Below, one piece after another: positions 12,236 to 21,999 of a stretch of DNA of 64,000 nt (the stretch's first letter is position 1; each line of letters starts with the position of its first letter). The stretch comes from Sphagnum compactum. Its lineage: Eukaryota; Bryophyta; Sphagnopsida; Sphagnales. The stretch lies in the NCBI GenBank assembly GCA_965153455.1, contig OZ234493.1, forward strand, positions 13,878,213 to 13,942,212, given 5' to 3'. The translations under genes were made by a program, and so were the position numbers. The notes under the pieces are model-generated. The model saw only the letters and a program-made list of their open reading frames with translations. It ran no database searches and had not been told where the DNA came from.

Positions 12236-13030
12236 ATTTAATTTTTGCATACCTATGTTTTTTTTGCTAATTCTTGGCCTTGGCTAATTGCAGGGGTGTG
12301 AACTATGTAGGCCATATTGTTGGAGTTACTTATTCATGGTTTGTCACCATTTTCAACCTGGACCCCCAGTTTATAATGGAGGTACCTGTTCATTCATAAT
12401 TCTATTAATTAATGAGGGGATACGACCTAAGTTTCTCTTTTCTTTGTTTAAAAGGAGCCATTTGATTGGCCCATCACAAATATTTTTGAAACATGGGGCA
12501 CCCACCAACATAGAAGCTTTCCTCCCCAAAATAGAAGCATGTTTTGTCATGCTTCCCTTTGGCCCCCCTTTTACAAGTTATGTGCATGGAAGTTGAACCA
12601 TGGCCAAACAATATGGGATAAAAAAAAGGAGGTGCTAAATATTGGGAATGTCTTTCGAAGCACATTGGCAACTTGTGAGAAAGGACTTTGCTTTCATAAT
12701 GGAATCTATAACTAGGCTAGTGTGGAAGATAGAACCATTTGTATGGATTATTGAATGTCAACATGCATCCAAAAGTTCATCGAAAACGAATATATTGAAG
12801 CTCTAATATCGATTTCACCTAATTGGCAACTAGAGTTCCATGTTCATCCAAATATTTCTTTGTTGGCAATAGAGGCTATGTTGGTCGTAACTAAACAAAT
12901 AAACTTGATCAATCGATAGTTTATGCTTTCAATTTGTTGAACAAGGTAGAACAAAATTATACCATAACATAATGACATGGCATTCATGTACCTGGTGAAT
13001 AATCCACATGTATTTGGGAGGATTGTTAAA

Positions 13031-13075
13031 GGGTCTGGCTAACGCAACACACCTCGATGATAGAAAAACACACCT
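13031..13075. repeat. MULE left terminal inverted repeat
   Basis: 45 bp, matching the reverse complement of 15502-15546 at 43 positions; weaker similarity (taaccc) continues to about 13083. Confidence 0.95.
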
Positions 13076-13289
13076 TCTAACCCAAATAGGCATTTCCCAT
13101 GCATTTCCCATGCAGCAGTAATGGATACGCCGCAGCAAAAATATGACGGTTAATAAAGCAAACTTAAATCTCAACAGCAAGTAGTGTTCACACTGGTATG
13201 GCGACCTGTTTTCGTGTTACACCAGCACTTCTACAGTTTCGCATGCAAGGCCTTCTTTCTCTCCAATTACACCTTTAGGATCGCCCCAA

Positions 13290-15414
13290 ATGTCATCACA
13301 TACACAGCAGGCACAGGCGCAGCAGGCACAGGCACAGGCAGAGCTGATACAACAGCAACAGCAGGATGACGACTTGTTTGTTCCCGGTATAGGCGAGCCT
13401 GACGACCTGCTTGAGCGGATTGAACCCCCTTCAGAGGCTCCAATATGGCCTTCTCTTGCAACAGCTATGGCAGATCTGAACGCTTTCACAGGTCCTAATG
13501 GATGGGCACTTACTTCATTTCGCACAGAGAAGAAGAAAGATGAGGTTGTCAGGGTGTTTCTGCACTGTGACCGAGGTGGTACATACAGATGTCGTGTCAA
13601 TGAGGATTGCCGCCGCTATGGGACCACCACTCGCCAAGTTGGATGCCCATTTGACACAGTCCTTCGCCACTTCGTTGCTTTTGGTGGTTGGAAGCTGCGG
13701 ATCTGCAACGCTGATCATAATCATGGTCCAGCACCCCCGATCACGCATCCTTCGCTGTAGAGAGCAGCTATGAAGGAGCACAATGACGAGATCAGAGTAG
13801 AGGCTCATACGGGGTTGCAGAGTACGAAGATCATGAGGAGGCTAAGGGAACAGGACCCAGACATACCCATCCTTACCCGTAATATCCTCAACGATCGCCA
13901 ACATCAACGGATCGAGTTTCTGGCAAGTCGTACGCCGATCCAAGCGCTGCTATATACCCTTCAGGATGACGGGGATTGGGTATATCAGTACCAAACAGAC
14001 GACAACGACAAAGTGACCGCCTTATTCTTCAGTCACCGCCAATGCCTGGAGCTTCTTTGTTCGAATCCCTTCTTTTTGGTCATGGATTGTACTTACAAGA
14101 CAAACAAGTACAAAATGCCACTGCTTCAGATCATTGGTTCAACAGCTCTAGGATCCATGTTCTTCGTTGCTTTCTGTTTCTTGTCCTCCGAGACTACGGA
14201 GTCATATGGATTCGCCTTGCGCTGCCTCAAATCAATGTACCAGAGCATTGATTTGCAACCAGAGACCATGCTCAAGAGCGTAATCACTGACAAAGATGAC
14301 GCCCTCAACACAGCAATCCTCGCTCATCTACCTTTCGTGTACCACTTTCTCTGCATCTGGCATATCAATATGAATGTCATGAAGAAGTGCAAACCTATCT
14401 TCCGCCAGCAGTTCGACAACGAGCTCAGAGACGAAGAGATAGGCGACAATCAATACAAGGCAGGTGTGGATGAGCGCTGGAAGGCCTTTCTGCAGTTCTG
14501 GAACGCTGTGATAAGCACAACGACTGAGGATGCTTTCGTCCCCGCATGGATAGCTCTGCAAGGGGCATATCCAGAGCCTGAATTCGCCGCGGCAATTGCC
14601 TATCTTGAGAATGAGTGGCTTCGCCATAAGGAGAAATTCGTCCACGCTTGGACAGATCATCATCTCCACTTTGGCCATAGAGCCACCTCAAAGGCAGAAG
14701 GGGCTCATGCGTTGATCAAACGAGAGCTGATGGTGAGTACTAATGACGTTGTCACTGTTGTCAATGCCCTAGTACGCACCTTGAAGGATCAACATGCAGC
14801 TAGAAAAGGCAGCGCTTGAGCGTGTGAAGGTGAATTTGCCAATCAAGCTTCTGATCCCGTTGTTCAGAGACGTCGTGGGGAAGGTGGCACCTCAAGCACT
14901 ACACCGTATGCTGGATATCCGAGATAAACAGCTTTCTACAGGTGTTGCTACTGCTCTTCCTCCCTGTACGAATACGATGAAGGACTCTATGGGCTTACCA
15001 TGCGTACATGTCATCGATACGTACCTTCGTGCCAACGCTGGTTCTCTGCAGGTCACCGACTTCCACCTTCAATGGCACCTTCAACCAATTGCCACCCTTC
15101 CTCCACTTGACCCACGCCTACAGATACGAGAACTCGACGTTATCCAGCCTCGAGGTAGGCCCACTGGTGCTACCGCACGCCGCGCTCGCACTACTCGTCG
15201 TGAACCTTCTAGATTCGAAAATGAAGAGGCAAGCAGCCAGCAAACTCGTGTAAATAGACGCAGAGAACTGAGGGAACAGCGCCAGCAGGCAGTTGACGGG
15301 GTGGACAGTACACAGGGAAGCGATGCGGGTAGCAGCAGTCAGCGTGGAGGCCGTGGTCGTGGCCGAGGTGATAATACAACGATTGATACTGTTGTGGAGG
15401 GGATGCTTACATAA
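13290..15414 (+). pseudogene. MULE transposase, broken by one stop and one frameshift
   Basis: Three consecutive open frames make up one transposase. 13290-13760 has a Gln/Ala-rich start, then a FAR1-like DNA-binding region with zinc-ligand-like Cys and His (TYRCRVNEDC, GCPF, ending NADHNH). A TAG at 13758-13760 interrupts it, and the same frame resumes through 13770-14819 with the MULE catalytic core: first Asp in FLVMDCTYKTNKYK (D106 of that frame), second in SVITDKDDAL (D174), a CIWHIN motif, and Glu in SKAEGAHALIKREL (E310). Near 14794-14819 the reading passes to another frame, 14794-15414, carrying a SWIM-like Cys-His motif (GLPCVHVIDTYL) and an Arg/Gly/Gln-rich tail. The catalytic triad is intact, so the inactivation is recent, or one of the two lesions could be an assembly error. 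Confidence 0.9.
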
Positions 15415-15501
15415 TAGCAGCTTGGAGGTTCAACATTAGGCTATGGGAATTCGTGGATGTGGGAATCCATGGTACTGCTTACCTAGGCAGATCGGGTTAA
15501 G

Positions 15502-15546
15502 AGGTGTGTTTTTCTATCATCGAAGTGTGTTGCATTAGCCAGACCC
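15502..15546. repeat. MULE right terminal inverted repeat
   Basis: Reverse complement of 13031-13075 with two mismatches, followed directly by the ttgttaaa target duplication. Confidence 0.95.
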
Positions 15547-15554
15547 TTGTTAAA

Positions 15555-16560
15555 TGGTTGTCTTGTTCTTCGAATATGATTTTAAGGTAGTGTACAAACC
15601 TAGAAAAAAAACATGTGATAGTAGATGCATTAATTTTCAAAAACAATTTACTTCATTAACCAAAAGTTTGAAAAAAATCGAATCTTGGTGATGGTTTCCA
15701 AATAGGGAAGATTTATTTTAATATTTTTCTATTATCATATTTTTTATAATTTTTTGTTCTAATTCAATAGAATGTATTTAACTTTTAATGTTCTTTTCTT
15801 ATTTGGCTTATGTTATGAAATTATTCTATAATTTCTCAATATAAAATTATTTCTATTACAAAACATTAAAAACATATAAAAATAAAATTCTAGTTTAATT
15901 CTACAAAAAACTACAAGAATGTTTATTTCTCAATAATGAATGTTAAATCACAAAAAATTGAATGTTGAATGTTATGTTTCTTAAATCCATTTAAGTTCTA
16001 ATCAATTTTAAAATTGTCTTTATTTATAGTGATATATATGTTTATTGAAATATATGACCAATAAATGACCAATATAATATAGCCAATAACTAACCAATAT
16101 ACCAATCTAATTAATATTAGTCTACATATCATATAAGCATAAAAAATCATAAAAATATCAATTTACATTGATAGATATCTATCTTTCTAAAAATAAATGA
16201 AAAATAGTCATAAAGTAATTGAAATTATTATTCGTCAATATCAACATAAACACATTAATGTGAACAAAAAAAAGGGAAAAAAAGAAACAAGTCTTGAAAA
16301 AAAAGATTGTACCGTAATATATCAAAATTCACATGAATAAAAAATTGCAAAAAAATTTCAAAGCAATGAACAACCAAGTGAAAAATAAATAGTTTTTTTG
16401 AAAAAACAAGCAAACTTGAATGGCAAACTTGTAATGGTTACCTCCACACCAATTGCACACCTATTTCTACCTTTTCTTGTAATAAATATTTTTTCCCCAA
16501 TTATTTTGTTAGTGTATCAACAATAAATTTGAGCAATTTAAATTTAAAATTAGATGTTCA
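15555..16560. other. AT-rich intergenic DNA
   Basis: Very AT-rich sequence with many stops in all frames. I see no gene, RNA or defined repeat. Confidence 0.5.
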
Positions 16561-16601
16561 AAAGAAAATTTTGGCATTGGATCCACTACAAGATGATGTT
16601 T

Positions 16602-18165
16602 TCATGGAACTTGAAACTTTGTGGCAAGATTGACAAATAACAAATATAGTTGTGTTTGACAAATCTTGATTGCACTAACAAAATCACAAATGAAATTATC
16701 ATTCCCTTGAAAAAACTTGATCAAATTATGAAATGTTTCATAGAAAAGGAGGATACAAGCCAAGGATAACAAGACATCCAAATTAATCAAGTGACCAAAG
16801 TTGATTGTAACTTGAAAATTAGTGTCCATGCCCATTTTCATCAAAGGAGTTTGGTATTCAACCATCACCATCTTGGTAGGATTTAACATAAAAATTGTCT
16901 TCACATTCTTCAATATCATAATCCCTTTAATTTCCATGATATTAACCAATTTTGTGGCATTTGAGATTTTTCAAAGATATTGGCACAAAACTTGAAACAA
17001 AGTTTCCATTTGATACACCAAGGGAAATGTAGAAAGAATATGCACGACCAAATTAGTTCATGGTGAGAAACACAATCAACTTGTAAAATAAAATGGGCCC
17101 ATTATTGTTGAATTTGCATTGTGACCCTTAATTTGGTGCCCTGGAAAATGCTCACACCATCTACACAAAAAACAATGAACTTTGGTGTGATTTCATTTTG
17201 GCTTAAACTTCCTTCTAGCAACAAAACCTCCATAACGCAAGATGTTAGATTATCCACATTAAACCCATCCACCACTTGCACCATTGATCACAACAATGGA
17301 GTGCACACCCAATTGTTAACCACATATACATGTATCAATAACCAATGATGGTTATGAATGGATGTTAGTTCATCATAGTTAATTGATAAATATCGAACTC
17401 CCATCACACTCACCTTCAACACCTTCAAAATTTGGGAATGGATATGTTCACCCATCTCCCAGCCAAAAGCATCATTCCAATGCTTTTTGGGCAACTTTTT
17501 CAACTTCATAAATTGAAACAAGAGTTGCAGAACCTCATACTCAAGCATGGGCCTCCCATTTTGCAAAACATGGAAAAGGGAGGCAGATGGAATAACCTTA
17601 CATCGATTTTCTCCAACCACAACATTGTTTAATTGTTAAAGAATTGACAAAGGCTTGTGAACATTGAGTAGGACAATATTACAAACATGTTTGATGTTCT
17701 TGTTAGTAAATGTCAATTTTTTTTCAAGCCTTTGTTGGGGATGTCATATTCTACATGTAACTTGCCCATATGTTTACCCATATGTTTTTCCAATTGGCAT
17801 AATCTGTTTAGGTCAACTTGTAACAACTTCACAAACCATGCATTTCATAAATATCATCACACCATCAATGATGTCAACCTCTGCCCAAGCAAACTACACA
17901 ATTCAAGTGTCTTGCAATTTTTGAGTGGCATCATAATTTTCTTGTGCCTTCTTTGATAGATATTCACTCAAATTGTAACTTGTTTCATTGAATTTGGAGA
18001 CAACTTGATTAGTGATTCAAGCAGCCCAAGTGTTGCATGTGATGAATGCAAAGGTGTGTAGCTATTCAATGCCACTAAACTTGAATCAACCATGACCTCA
18101 ACATCGTTGTTAGCATTATGAGTACTAAATAAAGCTTTCATATGAAAGTTCAGGAACAACTTCAA
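16602..18165 (-). pseudogene. decayed hAT-like (ZNF862-like) transposase
   Basis: Minus-strand open frames at 17620-17288, 17284-17102 and 16949-16602 read in order like one protein of the hAT-related family often labelled zinc finger protein 862-like in plant and animal genomes. Recognisable stretches are HNHHWLLIHVYVVNN, KFIVFCVDGVSIFQGTK, a CVSHHEL block (in most relatives a His-Arg-Thr motif), IMEIKGIMILKNVKT, VEYQTPLMKMGMD and NLIKFFQGNDNFICDFVSA. The piece at 18165-17968 may be the N-terminal part. Frameshifts and stops separate the blocks, and the catalytic region is not continuous. The family assignment is from memory of conserved blocks, so it is moderate. No terminal repeats or target duplication were found. 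Confidence 0.6.
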
Positions 18166-18810
18166 TGGCCCCCATCACAAAGTACTGCCTTTGGCAAACA
18201 TTCAACCAAAAATAAATAAATTCACTAGCTCAATAAGAACTTTCCTTTTCATGGGGTTAGTCGTCTCCTACTTTCCTTTCTAGTTTTTCCCCACCTAGGA
18301 ACCTCTTCAAGAATCAACTAGTAATGTATGAAAACAAATGAACCTTCTTTCGAATGTTTTGCTTTGAAAAGCTTTAGAACTTCTTGAAATGGGTTGAAGA
18401 CCTTAAGTGGGAGGCTTGAGAAGGAGGGATGTCCTTAGGAGAAGCTCGACATTTGGTGCAAACTTTTGTCTTGAAATCTTCTGGATTCAAGTTCACATGT
18501 TGGGGCTCTTCTCAGGAATCCAGTACATGGCTCACAAATGTAGCCCCATATGAACCACTAATGAATTTCCCCCAGAAAATCCAAAATACATCAATTTCTA
18601 TTTTTCTATTATTATTATTATTAGTATTATTATATTGGGGATGAAATTATGATCCAGTTAGGGGTTTGTTGTTGAAATGTTTGCTCATAAGTGGATGAGA
18701 TCCAAATGTTACCCTAAACCCTAAAACACACATTTAACACTCTCTTACTGCACTTCTTCTACTGCTAAGGTTGAATTGAACAACATCAATGTTCAAATAT
18801 TTGACAAATG

Positions 18811-19215
18811 TCTCTTCTTCATTGATTTCATCCTCACCTATTATTTTACCAATCATCCCAAAGCCTTTGTTGGAATGAAATTCTCAAGTCGGGAAATGAT
18901 TTTCATCCCTAATGATTTTTTTGTTCAATAGTTTTTTTTCCAATTTATTTTAACAACCCATGAAACTTAGATATGACATTTTATTAATCTAATGTGTACC
19001 TATTCTCCTACTTGAATTCTATAGTTTGAATTGAACCACAAAAAAATTAAAATAATTGAAGCTTCCAAGACCAAAGAAAAAAAGGATTTTCAAGGTATAT
19101 TTATATTGCAAGTTCTTTGCCAATGTTATTCCTTTGATATTGAACTTCCTTTTTTTGCGAGTTTTAAAAAAATTAAATTTGGGACCAGAATCCAAACCTT
19201 TAAAAGGTGTATGCC
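18811..19215 (-). pseudogene. duplicated fragment of the centrin 3' end
   Basis: The sequence parallels 59897-60235, the last exon and last intron of the centrin gene at 59860-62023, in the same orientation. Shared blocks include attgatttca, catccctaat, tatagtttgaattgaa, ggtatatttatatt and cctttgatatt, in order and with similar spacing. The exon part (18840 down to about 18811) still begins with an acceptor (tag) and reads GEDEINEEE, close to the centrin GDGEINEEE, but diverges after that and lacks the YRIMKK-type ending. The copy stops before the preceding exon, so it is a partial segmental duplicate, not a retrocopy. It lies about 215 bp beyond the stop codon of the H1/protamine-like gene. 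Confidence 0.65.
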
Positions 19216-19429
19216 TCATGTTGAAAATTTTACAAAGAATATGAAAAAGGGGGTTTTTTAATTTAAATGGTTCAATTTTTGGGATATAAAAATTTGGGGA
19301 AGCTTTCTAAAAAAAAATGCAAAATTAGTCTAATTTACACTAGCCTAGAAAAACAAAAATTTCCCCAATTTGAACGGCGCTGAAGTATGTCTGTGTCTAC
19401 ATTGTAATGTCTACGGTGTATGTATTTCT

Positions 19430-20193
19430 CTATCTTCGTCTTCGAGTATGGCGGCGTCTCCTACGGTGATGTCGCCTACGACGCACGCGACGCCGGCGAT
19501 GTCTTGGTCTTCTTGACTGCCGACGCCGTTTGCGTCGATGTGATCTGCGGCGATGTCGTCTTCTTCCTCCATGCGACCGAACAGACCTTCGCCGGCGTCC
19601 TCTGTTGCAATCACAATCAATGCCCACAACCCCATGTTAGAGACCTGCATTGCATTATAAGTCTTTTTACAACGGTACAGCTTCGAAATCCCCACTAATT
19701 TTGTCTAGGCATTCAACAAGTTTACTGCTGCTAGATTCGAGACTTCTGAGAGATCGAGAGATCAAGCTGCTGGAACATAATCAGGAACATGATCAGAACT
19801 ACAGGAACTTGAGTTTCTAAATCTAGAGTTATTAGTCTTCTTTGTATATGTAGTCATGGTTAATGCAAAATTATGTTATTGCAGAATCCCCCACCCGGCT
19901 CATGAGTCATGCAGAGATTAGAGAGCTTACAGTCTCGTTTCACAAAGCATGTATCTGTGGGTGGCGTCTTTGTCAAGTTTGCCTGCCCTCATGAGCCTTC
20001 GAAGAGCTCTGCCTAGATGCTTTCTGGAATCTGCGGGTAGAACGTGACCCCACTCTCCTTGAATGCTCTTCATGATCGATGCGAATTTGGATCCTCGAGG
20101 GTGATTCATGTCGTTGAGCGCCGTGGTAACCATCTTCGAGTAGTGAGGATGCAGCCGCTTCGACGCTTTGGACTTCCTTCTGCTGGACCCCAT
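19430..20193 (-). CDS. linker-histone H1 with protamine-like Arg-rich tail
   Basis: Exon 1 (20193-19931) encodes a basic N-terminus and a compact H15 winged-helix domain at residues 14-83: HPHYSKMVTTAL, GSKFASIMKSI, LPADSRKHLGRALRRLM, RAGKLDK and RYML, matching H1/H5 globular domains. Its donor is ACT/GTAAGC. Exon 2 from the acceptor CAACAG (19602) runs 19601-19430 and adds 56 residues, of which 36 are Arg, using all six Arg codons, plus His and Ser, ending TAG. The whole is 144 residues, short for H1 (about 200 or more). A second AG two bases on (exon start 19599) switches to a Lys/Thr/Ser/Pro/Ala frame (TPAK, WRKKTTSP, VKKTKTSP) ending at 19476, a classic H1-type tail of 40 residues. Liverwort sperm protamines are known to derive from male-specific H1 histones, so a role in sperm chromatin compaction is inferred. 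The H15 domain is secure; the choice of tail frame needs cDNA. Confidence 0.8.
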
Positions 20194-21236
20194 ATTGTTA
20201 CAATATTGGATACACTCAAATCAATTTTCTCTGATTAATTTTCCGTCAAAATTTTATGCGCTAAAACAAAGAGATCAGAAGGAGGTCGTGATCAATTCCC
20301 TCCTCCCCCCCAACCCACCCTCCCACCCAATTGCTGCAAAGACATCAGGACTCTTCAGGAGTTTCCGAGGAGCTTGAAACTCAGGAGATCATAAAAGAAA
20401 TTGGGATCATACAACAAGATCTGTGAAGAGTAAATTTGAATCTTTTTGCTTATGAAATAAGCTAAGACCCCAAGCGCAACTATGCAACTTGGCATCCCAT
20501 AGGCTTGATGGGTCCTCACACGGATCCTTAGTGCATGACTAGAGCTGCAGGCGCTAGTCTTATAGCTAGACGAGGCCGAGTAAATGCCTTTTCACAGTCT
20601 GAAATTACATGATCTCATGATCCTGGGATTCTCAAGGATACCAGCTGCAGATCAGTCTCGCATCCTTTACCGAAAAGTTGCGGAATTGTTACACGAGGAG
20701 ACATGTGCCTCATCGTATCTCGCTGCAGTACCCTCAGTAGTACCTGCAGCTCGTGCAATATTATTTATTTGTGATCACGTCCGCCGCTTGCTTCATCTCA
20801 TTCACCTCACACGGATCACAATGACAAGCTCAATGTGATCATGACATTAGGTTTTCTCTTCTTGTTCTTCTTGTTCTTCTTCGTCCTCCTCCTCTTCTTC
20901 TTCGCAGCAACTAGTGTGAACTTCAGAGCTTCTGCAAGCGCTCAAAGCTCTCTTGGCAGCAGCGGCAGCAGCAGCTAGTGTGAACCCGTTCTTTTCCCAC
21001 TCATTTCTCTCTCTACCTACCAGCGTTGGACTAGTATTGGTTTTGTTAATAACCGCCGGTTCCATTTTTCCCCCTTTTGAATATTTCAAAATCAGAGAAC
21101 CGCCAGTGTGATCCTAAATGTGATTGTGGTCGAGATATTTAATAAAAATATCTTAAATATAATTTTAAAAATTGTAATTAATTTATAATTAATATGATGT
21201 TCTAAATTGATTTTGATTTAATTTTGAACTAATTTT
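20194..21236. other. upstream region of the H1/protamine-like gene
   Basis: No gene is supported. A weak TATA-like element (gcataaaa on the minus strand, about 20252-20260) lies about 65 bp upstream of the H1 ATG. A TTC/TCC-rich microsatellite at 20860-20910 produces an acidic minus-strand open frame (21089-20847), which I regard as low-complexity. The plus-strand frame at 20584-20838 has no recognisable similarity. Confidence 0.4.
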
Positions 21237-21660
21237 CATCTAAATTTGATTAAATTTTTTGTGTCATCTATTTGATTTGTCTAGGTCACATTTAATTCAA
21301 AATGTTCATCCTAATCGATTCTCGATCTAAATGTAAAAACCTTGATTAAATCTTAAATGGGGATTTTAATAAGGTTAAGTCTTAAAAACCAAGTCAACCT
21401 TGTATACATATTTTTCATGCAATGTAGATGAAATGTATTTCATCCAAAGTCCTCCCTGCATACGGGGATTTGAAAATTGAAATTATAATGAACCAACAGT
21501 CCAGCTTTTAAAATTATTTCAAAATTAAAGAACAGTTGATCCCAGATATTTCAAAAACCTTAGAAGAAGTAAGGATTTCCATGCAAAGAAATTGGTAAAT
21601 TTCTTGACGGTTAATATTCGACTTTTTCAATTGTTTTCAATTCTTTTGCCAGGTGGTTAA
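21237..21660 (+). repeat. dispersed repeat G, uninterrupted copy
   Basis: This segment matches 30605-30675 joined to 31118-31480, sharing blocks such as catctaaatttgattaaa, tttgatttgtctaggtcaca and the paired ggattttaat and ggttaagtctt motifs. In this copy the two halves are contiguous, so it serves as the empty site for the insertion at 30676-31117. Confidence 0.75.
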
Positions 21661-21684
21661 ATTCGTTAAAAAACAATGTAAATG

Positions 21685-21688
<4 letters not shown>

Positions 21689-21722
<34 letters not shown>
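21689..21722. repeat. (TA)n microsatellite
   Basis: A perfect alternating AT run between two copies of a tttacattg / caatgtaaa motif in inverted orientation, which makes a long AT hairpin. Confidence 0.9.
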
Positions 21723-21724
<2 letters not shown>

Positions 21725-21768
21725 GATTTACATTGCTATGTAAAACAATGTAAATAGACCTCCACTCT

Positions 21769-21950
21769 TGCTGCATATATTTTCAGTGCTCCTACTTGTA
21801 AAGCTGCTATAATTAGTCTTGAACCTTGTCCATCAAATGCTGATTTTCAGCATTTCATTCCCAGATTTAATAAAATTTCCTTACTTTATGGATACCCCTG
21901 AAAGAAGGGTTTGGGGCGAAAGGAGGCCCAAAGACAGGGTGACTTTACAA
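21769..21950 (+). repeat. dispersed repeat E, copy 1
   Basis: One of four same-orientation copies (also at 30268, 33855 and 47118) that begin gctgcatatattttca, continue through aaccttgt and aatgctga-tttcagcattt, and end ggcccaaagacagggtgact. Some copies extend further upstream. There is no coding capacity. Confidence 0.75.
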
Positions 21951-21999
21951 ATAATTTTAGTGTTTATACTTACACTTGCACACCCCCAAAACACATTTA

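Larger units (their letters stand above)
9750..13022. other. intergenic region with simple repeats and repeat fragments
   Basis: No gene is recognised here. The stretch holds a (TA)n tract near 10090-10125, a telomere-motif inverted repeat at 11490-11630 and part of a dispersed repeat at 12060-12235. Open frames at 12288-12596 (plus) and 12474-12671 (minus) overlap each other and look like no family I know. Confidence 0.5.
13023..15554 (+). mobile_element. full-length MULE (Mutator-like) DNA transposon
   Basis: A 2516-bp element (13031-15546) is bounded by 45-bp terminal inverted repeats that agree at 43 of 45 positions and is flanked by an 8-bp direct duplication, ttgttaaa, at 13023-13030 and 15547-15554. 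The ends start gggtctggct. Inside is a MULE transposase frame (13290-15414) read towards the right end. The near-identical ends and intact target duplication point to a fairly recent insertion, but the transposase now has a stop and a frameshift, so this copy is unlikely to move on its own. An 8-bp duplication is short for Mutator elements, where 9 bp is usual, though 8-11 bp occurs. Confidence 0.93.

Noticed and set aside
13217-13600. Minus-strand Cys/Ser/Ala-rich ORF inside the MULE
   Set aside because: Antisense shadow of the Gln/Ala repeats in the transposase N-terminus.
19411-19695. Acidic minus-strand open frame overlapping the H1 tail exon
   Set aside because: It is the third frame of the same CGN/GAC-rich DNA, has no link to the H15 exon in frame, and its Glu/Asp richness follows from the Arg frame's codons.
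20847-21089. Minus-strand ORF with a Glu-rich tail
   Set aside because: The tail is a TTC/TCC microsatellite and the rest has no similarity or splice partner.
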